Positions 45,033 through 53,073 of a stretch of DNA of 64,000 bases are shown here, piece by piece (positions within the stretch are counted from its first letter, which is position 1; every line of letters begins with the position of its first letter). Source of the DNA: Yaniella flava (GTDB lineage: Bacteria > Actinomycetota > Actinomycetes > Actinomycetales > Micrococcaceae). The stretch spans positions 62,001 to 126,000 of the forward strand of contig NZ_BAAAMN010000016.1 of the NCBI RefSeq assembly GCF_039529295.1. The letters are read 5' to 3'. Under the pieces are notes generated by a model. The model saw only the letters and a list, made by a program, of their open reading frames with translations, searched no databases and was not told the DNA's origin. A program made the translations under genes and the position numbers.

Positions 45033-45524
45033 CTAGCGCTTCCTTGAAAAAAAGGTCTGCAATAACTGACCGCACTCTTCTGCGAGCACACCACCGACAA
45101 CTTCGACCTGATGATTCAGTCGAGGTTCGCGCAGCACATCTAATACTGATCCGGCGGCGCCGGTCTTGGGCTCCCATGCACCAAACACCACTCGTGGCAG
45201 ACGGGCTAGCACGATGGCTCCGGCACACATCGAGCATGGTTCTAGGGTGACGACCAGGGTGCAATCGGCTAGTTCCCAGCTGGAACTGCTAAGTGTCTCG
45301 ACGGCAATGGAGATAGCAACCATCTCGGCGTGACGTGTGGGGTCCTGGGACCGTCGAGTCGCATTGGCCCCGGTGGCCACCAGCTGGCCGTCAGGGGCAA
45401 AAATTGCGGCACCGATGGGCACGTCGTCGGTACTCGCTGCAGTGTGGGCAGCGGCGAGGGCCTGACGCATCCACGTTTCAAGGTGGTGCTGGGACGGCAA
45501 CGGTGTAGTACTCGAAGTAGTCAC
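45033..45524 (-). CDS. tadA: tRNA-adenosine(34) deaminase
   Basis: Converts A34 to inosine in tRNA-Arg(ACG), letting it read CGU/CGC/CGA. The cytidine-deaminase fold shows the zinc site HAE in PTRHAEMVAISIA (catalytic Glu) and PCSMCAGA. The start is set at GTG 45524, where TACAGT lies 6 nt upstream, giving 163 residues; ATG at 45542 or GTG at 45545 are possible but lack such a context. Divergent from upp, and it converges on the frameshifted gene after 3 nt. Its expected substrate is encoded at 52616. Confidence 0.93.
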   Translation of the reverse strand: MTTSSTTPLPSQHHLETWMRQALAAAHTAASTDDVPIGAAIFAPDGQLVATGANATRRSQDPTRHAEMVAISIAVETLSSSSWELADCTLVVTLEPCSMCAGAIVLARLPRVVFGAWEPKTGAAGSVLDVLREPRLNHQVEVVGGVLAEECGQLLQTFFSRKR

Positions 45525-45530
45525 ACAAGT

Positions 45531-45553
45531 ACTGTAGATCATCACGCTAAACT
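45531..45553. promoter_or_regulatory. Divergent leaderless promoters of tadA and upp
   Basis: Minus: TACAGT (45531-45536) then 6 nt and GTG at 45524. Plus: TAAACT (45548-45553) then 6 nt and ATG at 45560. Both -10 boxes have the same spacing as other leaderless genes in this window. Confidence 0.6.
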
Positions 45554-45559
45554 GACTCT

Positions 45560-46195
45560 ATGCATGTTCATTTGGTAGACCATCCGCTGCTTGCCCACAA
45601 ATTGACGGTCCTGCGTAAACAAGAGACCCCGTCGATGATTTTTCGACAGGTTACCGAAGAGCTTGTCATGCTGCTCGCCTACGAGGCGACCCGCGAGCTG
45701 GCAGTCGACGACGTCGAGATCGAAACCCCCGTCACCGCGACCACGGGCAAAGAGATTGCCCGACCGAGGCCCCTCGTCGTACCGATCTTGCGTGCCGGCT
45801 TGGGCATGCTCGACGGCATGGTTCGCATGGCGCCGACCGCAGAGGTCGGCTTTTTGGGAATGATTCGGGATGACGAGACGCTGAATATCGTGACCTATGC
45901 TGAGCGTCTGCCCAAAGATCTCTCCGGCCGTCACGTGTTCCTGCTCGATCCAATGCTGGCGACGGGCGGAACACTCGCCGAGGCCGTGCGTTTCCTGTAT
46001 GAACGCAATGCACGCCAAGTGTCTGCAATCTGTTTGCTGGCCGCGCCTGAGGGGATTAAACATCTCGAGGATAACCTTGCTGACATTGACGTGAATCTCT
46101 ACGTTGCCGCCATCGACGAGCGCCTCGATGAAAACGCCTACATCGTCCCGGGGCTCGGTGACGCGGGTGACCGCTTATACGGCGTCGCAGACTAA
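45560..46195 (+). CDS. upp: Uracil phosphoribosyltransferase
   Basis: Salvages uracil to UMP with PRPP. A 211-residue type I phosphoribosyltransferase: VPILRAGLGMLDGM, the PRPP loop LDPMLATGGTLAEAV and the C-terminal YIVPGLGDAGDRLYG are diagnostic. Length is standard. No Shine-Dalgarno site; TAAACT lies 6 nt before the ATG. Divergent from tadA. Confidence 0.96.
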   Translation: MHVHLVDHPLLAHKLTVLRKQETPSMIFRQVTEELVMLLAYEATRELAVDDVEIETPVTATTGKEIARPRPLVVPILRAGLGMLDGMVRMAPTAEVGFLGMIRDDETLNIVTYAERLPKDLSGRHVFLLDPMLATGGTLAEAVRFLYERNARQVSAICLLAAPEGIKHLEDNLADIDVNLYVAAIDERLDENAYIVPGLGDAGDRLYGVAD

Positions 46196-46247
46196 GCCTT
46201 ATACAGCTGTATTGGCCGCGATGTAGCTAAGAATTCGAATGTTACAC

Positions 46248-46261
46248 GTGAGTTTCATCAC
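46248..46261. promoter_or_regulatory. Weak Crp/GlxR-like palindrome
   Basis: GTGA-N6-TCAC, 165 bp upstream of the winged-helix gene. The outer T/A of the TGTGA-N6-TCACA consensus do not match (C and T here), so it is only a candidate. The rest of the 230-bp gap holds TAGGCT at 46370-46375, a possible -10, and nothing else recognised. Confidence 0.3.
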
Positions 46262-46425
46262 TTAATGTGCGCAAAAGTCCAAATAGTGAGATGATTTGAG
46301 GGTGCCCGTTTGCGTTACGCGACCATTACGCGTCAATGTTGGGGTAACAGATACCGGTTCGAGTCAGGTTAGGCTCGAGCGTCATCGGTGCTCATCACCG
46401 TTTAGTTTGTTGAAGGAATAACTCT

Positions 46426-47190
46426 ATGACAAGCGCGCCCCAGCAAGGTTACGTTCACGTTTCGGTTCGTAATGCACAACGCCGAGCAGAGCGAGTACAA
46501 GCTTATCGGGAGGCGGATCAGGCTCGACTCAGAGCAGTTCCTTCAGATGAGACCCCGGCCGTCGCCGAAAACGGCGTGAGTCCGGTGCATATGGAAACTG
46601 AAGCCCGCGGATTCGTATTATACGTGGGCATGGACGAGCAAGCCGCCCTTGCCGCAGGCACCTCGTTGACACGTTTAGCCAACGAACTTCGCCACTACGT
46701 TGAAACCCTTGTTCCCGGTGCAGACTCCTATGCCGCAGTGGCCATCGCGCCGGCTGATGCAACCGGTGACGACCTCGACGTGGTTCGTCAGGTCACCGCT
46801 GACCCCACGATTCAACAGGCTATCTCTCCTGAACTTGCTGCGGCTCCGGCTCCAGTGTCCACCCGTCAACCGGGTGTACTCATTGATCTTGCGCGCCGGG
46901 AAGTCCTGCTGGACGGCGAACCGCTCAACCTTACCTACAAGGAATTTGAGCTGTTGAACTACCTGGTGGAAAACGGTGGTCGTACCGTCAACCGGGAGGA
47001 ATTGCTCGGCACCCTGTGGGACGTAACCGAAGAGGTGCCAAACGAGCGCACCATCGACGTCCACATTCGCCGTCTGCGAGCAAAACTGGGTCGACTCTCC
47101 GGCACAGTGCGCACCGTACGCGGTCAGGGCTACCGCTTCTACGAACACCCAGAAGTGGTTGTTTGGGCAGCGCCCGAATACTCCATCTAA
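46426..47190 (+). CDS. Orphan winged-helix transcriptional regulator (OmpR-type DNA-binding domain)
   Basis: A 254-residue regulator. The C-terminal part (about 145-240) is an OmpR/PhoB winged helix: VLIDLARREVLLDGEPLNLTYKEFELLNYLVENGG, NERTIDVHIRRLRAKLG and TVRGQGYRF. The N-terminal 140 residues are not a receiver domain: there is no DD/D/K set. That region starts with a basic patch (NAQRRAERVQAYREADQARLR) and a small alpha/beta section (GFVLYVGMDEQAALAAGTSL). No histidine kinase is nearby. AAGGA lies 9 nt before the ATG. The target is unknown. Confidence 0.85.
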   Translation: MTSAPQQGYVHVSVRNAQRRAERVQAYREADQARLRAVPSDETPAVAENGVSPVHMETEARGFVLYVGMDEQAALAAGTSLTRLANELRHYVETLVPGADSYAAVAIAPADATGDDLDVVRQVTADPTIQQAISPELAAAPAPVSTRQPGVLIDLARREVLLDGEPLNLTYKEFELLNYLVENGGRTVNREELLGTLWDVTEEVPNERTIDVHIRRLRAKLGRLSGTVRTVRGQGYRFYEHPEVVVWAAPEYSI

Positions 47191-47272
47191 ACTTTCATCC
47201 GTCATCTGACCACTGCGGTCACGCGTACTCCGGGGTAGACTTCTAGCGAAGCATTCGGAAGGAGCGGCCCCA

Positions 47273-47773
47273 ATGGCGAGTCGAGACCCACTGCAGTTTT
47301 ATTTAGATAAATCGAACCCTGACGCGTGGAAAGCCGTCCTGCGATTATCCAAAGCAGTAGGTGACGATGCTCGTGCAGCAGGACTCTCGGACCAACTCAT
47401 CGAATTGGTGAACCTTCGCGTTTCTCAGCTTAACGGCTGCGCGTATTGTCTCGATCTACACACCCGCTATGCCATCAAAGCGGGCGTATCAGATCAACGT
47501 CTTGGCGCCCTCGCAGCCTGGTGGGAAGCCGAAGACCTCTACACGCCAGTAGAGCGCACCTCGCTGTACCTGGCCCAACAAGCCACCGACATTTCCGATA
47601 TCGAATCGGTACAGGCTGCTCAACTTGTGGCGTCCGGAGTGCTGACTGACGAACAGTACGCGGCCGTCCAGTGGATCGCGATGGTCATGAACCTGACGAA
47701 CCGCATCTCGATTCTGTCGCATCATCAAGTACGTCCCAACAGCGCAACGCGAGCAGCTCTGGAAGAGTCATGA
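47273..47773 (+). CDS. Carboxymuconolactone decarboxylase/AhpD-family protein
   Basis: A 166-residue CMD-family protein; LVNLRVSQLNGCAYCLDLHTRYAIKAG carries the AhpD-type CxxC followed by a His, indicating peroxidase-linked alkylhydroperoxidase activity rather than lactone decarboxylation. GGAAGGAG precedes the ATG, and TAGACT at 47236-47241 is a possible -10. Its stop overlaps the start of the pirin gene (ATGA), so it opens a coupled five-gene operon. Confidence 0.85.
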   Translation: MASRDPLQFYLDKSNPDAWKAVLRLSKAVGDDARAAGLSDQLIELVNLRVSQLNGCAYCLDLHTRYAIKAGVSDQRLGALAAWWEAEDLYTPVERTSLYLAQQATDISDIESVQAAQLVASGVLTDEQYAAVQWIAMVMNLTNRISILSHHQVRPNSATRAALEES

Positions 47774-48924
47774 CAAACCTGGACCCCAACCCAGAATTGG
47801 TCGATTTCAACGCCCCGGCTAATGCTGAAGGCCTAGCCACGGGATTCGAAGAGAAACTCGGCACTGACTACATCGTTGAGGTGCTCGAGCCGCGAGCAGT
47901 GCCACTGGGTGGCCCACGCGCCATGACCGTCCAGCGCACCATTCCGCAGCGAGCACGATCCCTCATTGGTGCCTGGTGTTTTCTGGATTACTTTGGTCCC
48001 GACGACGTGACAACGTCTGGCGGTATGCATGTTCCGCGTCACCCGCACACCGGGCTGGCAACCGTGTCCTGGTTATTTCAAGGACGCGTCGACCATATCG
48101 ATTCGGCCGGAAACTGGGCTTTGGTACGTCCCGGCGAAGTGAACTTGATGAACGCCGGCTACGGCATTACCCACTCCGAAGACTCGACCGATGACACCTC
48201 TGTATTGCACGGCGTCCAACTCTGGTACGCGTTCCCGAAACAACACCGTTTCGGCGAACCACACTTAGACCAGCACCGGGCGCAGGTTGTTCGTGGCGAT
48301 GGCTGGGAGGCCAAAGTTGCGATCGGCTCACTGTTGGGAGTGACCTCCCCGGTCAAAACCTATAGCCCGCTGTCGGCCGCGGAAATCTCGTTGGAACCCC
48401 ACACCACACTCGAAATTGATGTTCCCGCGGAGTATGAACACGGCCTGCTCGCCGTGGACTGTACCGCAGATTTTTGCGGTGCGACCATTGAACAGGACCA
48501 TTTGGGTTACTTGGGTACGGGCGTGACGAGATTACAAGTGCGTTCAGCAGACAGCCCCATACGAGTCATGCTCATCGGTGGGGAACCGCTCAACGAAGAC
48601 ATTGTGATGTGGTGGAACTTCGTCGGCCGCTCCCACGAGGAAATCGAGTTGTGGCGCCAGCGGTACCAACAAGAAATGGGTTTCGACGCGGCGTCCCAGA
48701 GTTCGCCGTTACGGGGCCGTACCATCACCGAACCGATCTCCGGGCCACTGCTAGACGAACTCGTGTCCACGACGTACGCGGATGACACGAGTTTCCCGCA
48801 GTTTGGCCAGTTCCCGCCGGATCAGCCGGCACCGCTTCCAGCGCCCGGACTGCCCACCGTGGCGATGAAACCGCGACAAAATCCGCCAACCGTCGCACGC
48901 CGCAAGAACGAGGAGGACGCATGA
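47770..48924 (+). CDS. Pirin-family protein
   Basis: A cupin-fold iron-binding protein of 384 residues, longer than typical pirins because of a C-terminal extension (about 300-384, proline-rich). The metal site is visible as His91 and His93 in HPHTG and His135 and Glu137 in GITHSE. Some pirins are quercetinases or redox sensors; the role here is not assigned. ATG overlaps the CMD stop by 4 nt and its own stop overlaps the GNAT start (ATGA), which indicates strong translational coupling. Confidence 0.9.
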   Translation: MTNLDPNPELVDFNAPANAEGLATGFEEKLGTDYIVEVLEPRAVPLGGPRAMTVQRTIPQRARSLIGAWCFLDYFGPDDVTTSGGMHVPRHPHTGLATVSWLFQGRVDHIDSAGNWALVRPGEVNLMNAGYGITHSEDSTDDTSVLHGVQLWYAFPKQHRFGEPHLDQHRAQVVRGDGWEAKVAIGSLLGVTSPVKTYSPLSAAEISLEPHTTLEIDVPAEYEHGLLAVDCTADFCGATIEQDHLGYLGTGVTRLQVRSADSPIRVMLIGGEPLNEDIVMWWNFVGRSHEEIELWRQRYQQEMGFDAASQSSPLRGRTITEPISGPLLDELVSTTYADDTSFPQFGQFPPDQPAPLPAPGLPTVAMKPRQNPPTVARRKNEEDA

Positions 48925-49256
48925 CTTCCACCGACAATCCTAAATTCATTCACCACGACGGATACATCGGCATGATGGTTGATGATTCTGAGACCCTTGC
49001 TGCCCACGAAGTGTATAAAGATCACCAGGCAGCCGACGGGACCAAGCAGCGGGCGTTCGTGTCCACTGTCGTGGATGAAAACTATCGCGGTGCCGGACTG
49101 GCCGGAAAGCTGGTCAAATACTCACTGGACGATGCGCTTGAGCGAGGCTTCCGCATCATTGCAATTTGTCCGTATGTGAAGAATTGGATCGAAAAACAAG
49201 ACGACCCACGGTATGCACAGGCCAGCGATACCCCGCGGCCCGAGCATTTCGAGTAA
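48921..49256 (+). CDS. Small GNAT-like acetyltransferase (YjdJ-type)
   Basis: A 111-residue protein with the compact YjdJ-like GNAT fold: QRAFVSTVVDENYRGAGLAGKLVKYSLDDALERGFRIIAICPYVKNWIEKQD. The acetyl-CoA pyrophosphate loop is YRGAGLAGKL. Such short GNATs (N-acetyltransferase domain PF14542) have few known substrates. It is an apparent duplicate of the next gene. Confidence 0.85.
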   Translation: MTSTDNPKFIHHDGYIGMMVDDSETLAAHEVYKDHQAADGTKQRAFVSTVVDENYRGAGLAGKLVKYSLDDALERGFRIIAICPYVKNWIEKQDDPRYAQASDTPRPEHFE

Positions 49257-49263
49257 GGCAATC

Positions 49264-49596
49264 ATGACAGAACCACGTTGGTTTCGTGACGACGACTCAT
49301 TTGGTGTGCTTGATGACCACGACGAGGTCATTGGACGCAACCTGTACCGCGACGTTGAAAATCCCGCTGGGACAAAGCAGCGCGTTTTCCCGGGAGTTTT
49401 TGTTCATCCCGATCACCGAGGTGTCGGGTTAGCGTCACAACTGGTCAAGCATTCCATCGATATCAGTCTTGACGAGGGCTTCCGCATCGTACCCATTTGC
49501 CCGTATGTCGCCGAATGGATGCGAGAGCACGACGGGGGTTCCTATATGCAATACCGTGACGAACCGGGAGCGGAACACTTTAATGAATCCAACTGA
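49264..49596 (+). CDS. Small GNAT-like acetyltransferase, paralogue of previous gene
   Basis: A 110-residue protein with the same architecture as its neighbour: TKQRVFPGVFVHPDHRGVGLASQLVKHSIDISLDEGFRIVPICPYVAEWMREHD. The shared pattern FxHPDHRGxGLA..LVKxSxDxxLxxGFRIxxICPYV shows tandem duplication and divergence. AAGG lies 6-7 nt before the ATG at 49264. It overlaps the next gene by 14 nt. Confidence 0.83.
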   Translation: MTEPRWFRDDDSFGVLDDHDEVIGRNLYRDVENPAGTKQRVFPGVFVHPDHRGVGLASQLVKHSIDISLDEGFRIVPICPYVAEWMREHDGGSYMQYRDEPGAEHFNESN

Positions 49597-50101
49597 TCGC
49601 AAACGACTCATCATCCTGCGGCACGGCAAAGCGGCCTACCCGCCCGTGCCCGACCATGAGCGCCCACTGGCAAACAGAGGCAACACCGAAGCACCTGCCG
49701 CTGGTAGATGGCTGGTCGAGCAAGGGGTGTACCCGGATGCAATTATCACGTCCGATGCGGTGCGCACCCGTCAGACCACCACGTGGGTGATGAACGAATT
49801 CGGTGATACAGCGCCGACCCCGTACCTGGACTCGCGCTTGTATCACGCCTCAGCAACCGATGCTCTGGCAGTCATTAATGAAACCGAAGAGCAAGTGCGC
49901 ACACTATTGGTTGTGGGGCATATGCCCTGGGTCCAAGATCTCGGCATGCGCTTGGCATCAGTCGATTCGAATGAAAAAGCCGTCATCGATATGGCGGAAC
50001 GCTACCCGACGTTGGGCATGATGGTTTTCGAGATACCTGGCGAATGGGCAAGTCTTGATGGTCGCGACGCCGACATGACACACTTCGTGGTCCCTCGCTA
50101 A
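49583..50101 (+). CDS. SixA-like histidine phosphatase
   Basis: A 172-residue phosphoglycerate mutase-like phosphatase. The catalytic LRHGKAAYPP (RHG) is near residue 12, followed by RPLANRG, ITSDAVRTRQTTTW and VVGHMPWVQDL with the second catalytic His. SixA-type enzymes remove phosphate from phosphohistidine; the target here is unknown. ATG at 49583 with GGAG 13 nt upstream, overlapping the second GNAT gene. It ends the CMD-pirin-GNAT-GNAT operon and overlaps the end of the small membrane gene on the other strand by 3-4 nt. Confidence 0.87.
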   Translation: MNPTDRKRLIILRHGKAAYPPVPDHERPLANRGNTEAPAAGRWLVEQGVYPDAIITSDAVRTRQTTTWVMNEFGDTAPTPYLDSRLYHASATDALAVINETEEQVRTLLVVGHMPWVQDLGMRLASVDSNEKAVIDMAERYPTLGMMVFEIPGEWASLDGRDADMTHFVVPR

Positions 50102-50256
50102 GTTCTACGTCGCCGAGCCATCGTCAACACCACGACGAGCGCTGCCACCAAGGAAATGACCATGAGCGATGCGGCGAGCCACAACGGCAATGGCACAAAT
50201 AGAGTCACCGACATCGCGATGATGGCGACACCTAAGAGAATTCGTTGCCAGAACAT
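50098..50256 (-). CDS. 52-residue two-helix membrane protein
   Basis: Short reading frame: MFWQRILLGVAIIAMSVTLF..., two hydrophobic helices (about 6-22 and 25-46) separated by PLPLW and a basic ARRRRT tail. Support for a real gene: TAGTGT (50263-50268) lies exactly 6 nt before the ATG, the same leaderless geometry used by other genes here, and the frame fills the gap between two convergent or codirectional genes with only a 4-nt overlap. Function unknown. Confidence 0.55.
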   Translation of the reverse strand: MFWQRILLGVAIIAMSVTLFVPLPLWLAASLMVISLVAALVVVLTMARRRRT

Positions 50257-50276
50257 AGTGACACACTACTGCACGG

Positions 50277-52361
50277 TCACAGTATTGCATCCCAGTAGGT
50301 GTTGCGAACTGGCGTCTGGGACGGGTCCAACCATGCAGCCGGCTTCCAATAGAGTTGACCGTTGCCGTCGAACACTGGAGCCCACACGTTCTGATGCACA
50401 AGCGTGTGGCAACTTGGACACAACAGCGTCATGTTTTCTGTACTTGTCTTGCCACCGTGGGCCCACCAAATGAGATGATGACCATCGGTATAGGCGACCG
50501 GTGTCCTGCAATCTGGAATGGAACAGGCTCCCAAATTGGCGAGCTCTCGTTTTACCTGCACGGGGTAGGTTCGACTCGCTCGACCACGATCCAGCAGTAC
50601 ACCGCCGGTTCCTAGAACTTGCGGGATGACTTCGGCATCGCACAGTTGTGCCCGGAGTGCTTGAGGCGCAGTGGTGCCACTGTTCGCAGTGCGGGATATG
50701 AACGGATGGCCCCGCTGGAGCTTCGGAATACGCAGTCTCCCCTCCCTGCCCGTAGCGTCCGACAGGTCGATTTCGATCAGCGTCGTACCGTCATCGTTGA
50801 CGGTGTCGATGAGCTGTTCCGGTGCCAGTGCAATTCCCTGTAAGAACCTGGGTGGTCCCGTATCGAAACCTGCCATCCCGGGAGGTCTTCGGTAGTCATC
50901 TGGGAGGTGGAACTGTTCCGGTAAACGCTCGGCGAGCAGATCACTCAAGGTTTGATAATCCAAGGCGACTCGAAGCTGCGTTGGTGCGCCACCGAATAAC
51001 GACAACCCCTGAACGGAGGGATCGAGTCGTCCTGTGGCTCGTAAGTGTGCAAAGTAGATGTCATGGAGCCGCTCGGACCGTGAACGCCTATCGAGGCGGT
51101 CCATTTCTTCTTTGGTTAGTTGGCGACCGTCCATCGTGACCGCATGAATCTCACGGTCATTGATCGCGGCATCAATATGTTCTTCAGCAGCACCCAAAAT
51201 CTGGGCAGGTGTCGCGTCGTCGCGCACATCATTCATCACATCATTCAGGAAGCTATCAGGATTCGTGGGCCTCGTGGATGCTGGCTTGTTGTCTTCCGTT
51301 GACCCTTGCTCGTCGTCAGCATCGAATATTGATGTTTGATCTGGAGCAGTCTGCGCTGGGGGAGTGCAGTCTTTGGTGAGCAGGTCGTTGGCTGCCTCTT
51401 GTGCCTTCTCCGGTGACGAATAATAACGGTTGTGGTGTGCACGAAAGTTTAGACCGGCGTAGAAGATGCCAAGAAACAGCTCCAAGTTCATGACGTCGGT
51501 GACGACCTCGACTTTGAGCTTGCCGTTGACGATGCGATAACGGAACGAATTTTCGACTTTGTTGAGCACTTCCTGCGGCGGTGGTCCGTCGGAATCGATG
51601 ATCGCAGCAGTCTGATTCAGGATGTCGTCGGTCATCTTTGATAGTTCCGCGGGTTTGACGGTCGTGGCAGCATTGCGGAACGACTCGTCCAACTGTGTGA
51701 TGACGTCGCGGATATTTTCTGGTGTGAGATGTACCGACCGCAAATATTTCGTGACTTGGTTGAGTGACCGGACGATGCTGTCGAGGTTTTCCGGAGGGAC
51801 CTCACCGGCACGATACGCTTGCGCGACGAGCGGTAACTGCGGGGCTTGACTGGGTCCTTCGATATTCGAGAGTTCTTGGCGAACGAGTTGAGCGCGATTC
51901 TTATATTGCGCAGCCTGCCGTGTTTCAATGCCCAAGCGGTGGGCAATATAGCTGTGCCCCGTCTGCCACTTTTTTACATTGGTGGGGATACCCAGCACGG
52001 TCTCTTTGTCCACCGCAATGGCACGGTCTGTCATCTTCGACAGAGTCAGCATGGTGTTATCTAAAGCGCGATTGGTCTGTCGCCAATGATCTAACACCGC
52101 GGGGAGTGTTTCATGAACATCTTCAGGAGGAGTCAGCTCGTAAGGTGCATCGTCTGACGCTGCTGCCCAAGTGGTAGCCCAGTCGGTACCATCGGCATCA
52201 TGGTACCTCGCGAGTGCTTCGTACCAATCATCAGGGTGCTCTATTTGCTGGCAGAGGGCGTCGGCTAGCTTTGACATCACGGCCATCTTCATACCTGGCG
52301 TCAGATCGTGCAGCGTCTGCTGAGAAATAATGTGGTCGGTATCTGGCATTGTATCGAGCAT
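50277..52361 (-). CDS. DUF222 / HNH endonuclease-like protein
   Basis: A 694-residue protein of the DUF222-HNH family that is numerous in actinobacteria (the mycobacterial 13E12 family is related). The N-terminal half is largely helical (DUF222-like). The C-terminal HNH motif is complete: CSIPDC...DGHHLIWWAHGGKTSTENMTLLCPSCHTLVHQ, with zinc cysteines and the His-Asn-His triad. Nuclease activity is plausible but not shown for most members. The ATG at 52361 has a perfect AAGGAGG 6-7 nt upstream. There are no repeats or inverted ends to indicate mobility. Confidence 0.85.
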   Translation of the reverse strand: MLDTMPDTDHIISQQTLHDLTPGMKMAVMSKLADALCQQIEHPDDWYEALARYHDADGTDWATTWAAASDDAPYELTPPEDVHETLPAVLDHWRQTNRALDNTMLTLSKMTDRAIAVDKETVLGIPTNVKKWQTGHSYIAHRLGIETRQAAQYKNRAQLVRQELSNIEGPSQAPQLPLVAQAYRAGEVPPENLDSIVRSLNQVTKYLRSVHLTPENIRDVITQLDESFRNAATTVKPAELSKMTDDILNQTAAIIDSDGPPPQEVLNKVENSFRYRIVNGKLKVEVVTDVMNLELFLGIFYAGLNFRAHHNRYYSSPEKAQEAANDLLTKDCTPPAQTAPDQTSIFDADDEQGSTEDNKPASTRPTNPDSFLNDVMNDVRDDATPAQILGAAEEHIDAAINDREIHAVTMDGRQLTKEEMDRLDRRSRSERLHDIYFAHLRATGRLDPSVQGLSLFGGAPTQLRVALDYQTLSDLLAERLPEQFHLPDDYRRPPGMAGFDTGPPRFLQGIALAPEQLIDTVNDDGTTLIEIDLSDATGREGRLRIPKLQRGHPFISRTANSGTTAPQALRAQLCDAEVIPQVLGTGGVLLDRGRASRTYPVQVKRELANLGACSIPDCRTPVAYTDGHHLIWWAHGGKTSTENMTLLCPSCHTLVHQNVWAPVFDGNGQLYWKPAAWLDPSQTPVRNTYWDAIL

Positions 52362-52545
52362 CGTTACCCTCCTTTCCGATGCACACAACTGTATGAACAA
52401 TTGCATGAGTGAGTCAGGAAGGAGCGGAGCTCTGTGGAAAAGCACGAAGAGGATTACGAAACTGTGGATATCAGGTCGGATCCGTGAGCCGAAATGCTAT
52501 GAGGAATATTCGATCCGAAAAGCACCAGGAATCGGGAAAACGAAA

Positions 52546-52583
52546 AGCCCCTGAGATCTCATCTGCATCAGATCTCAAGGGCT
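52546..52583 (-). terminator. Terminator downstream of tRNA-Arg
   Basis: On the minus strand AGCCCTTGAGATCT pairs with AGATCTCAGGGGCT around a 10-nt loop (52546-52583), followed by TTTCGTTTTC. It lies about 32 nt after the tRNA-Arg 3' end. Confidence 0.85.
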
Positions 52584-52615
52584 CAGGATCCGCATGATAA
52601 TGCGAAACTTATGAG

Positions 52616-52689
52616 CGCGCCCTAAGGGATTCGAACCCCTGACCTTCTGTTCCGTAGACAGACGCTCTATCCAGCTGAGCTAAGGGCGC
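52616..52689 (-). tRNA. tRNA-Arg(ACG)
   Basis: A complete cloverleaf: acceptor GCGCCCT/AGGGCGC, D arm GCTCAGCTGGATAGAGC, anticodon stem TCTGT/ACAGA with loop CTACGGA (anticodon ACG), T arm AGGGGTTCGAATCCCTT, discriminator G. CCA not encoded. A34 must be deaminated to inosine by TadA to read CGC and CGA. Confidence 0.95.
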
Positions 52690-52967
52690 TGGGCAACGAG
52701 ATATAACTATACTCGCACTTTTTGAAAATGCAAAATCGAAGATCGGCGCTGATCCGAAAACCGACTGTCGCCGTCGAAAAAGTAACTCGAATAGAGATTT
52801 TTCGTGCGTACTCGCCGCGAAAAAATACCGAAATTGCGCCAAAATCTCTCGACATACCCTCGAAAAGCGGTGGTATCGCTCACTTTTGCTCATGTAGGTG
52901 ACGAGAATGTTGTCTGGGAGCGAAGTCCTGGTGAATCATCTTCCCCAAAGCCGCGAAACAGGCTGCT

Positions 52968-53027
52968 AAAGTATGCGACATAGACTCTCGTTCCGACCGG
53001 AACGGTTCGCAGCACGACGACGTGCTG
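52968..53027 (+). promoter_or_regulatory. pckG promoter -10 and structured leader
   Basis: The 384-bp gap between tRNA-Arg and pckG contains no gene. TAAAGT at 52968-52973 is a likely -10 and implies a leader of about 94 nt. That leader carries two adjacent hairpins: GTTCC-gacc-GGAAC (52990-53003) and CAGCACG-acga-CGTGCTG (53010-53027), ending 46 nt before the ATG. Neither has a following U tract. The function is unknown. Confidence 0.5.
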
Positions 53028-53073
53028 GTATTGTCATGCTGCGGTTGGTAAGTCGATACGAAAAAGGATCCAC

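Noticed and set aside
50277..52361. Mobile element built around the DUF222-HNH gene
   Set aside because: No flanking inverted or direct repeats, recombinase or target duplication were found, although a tRNA lies upstream.
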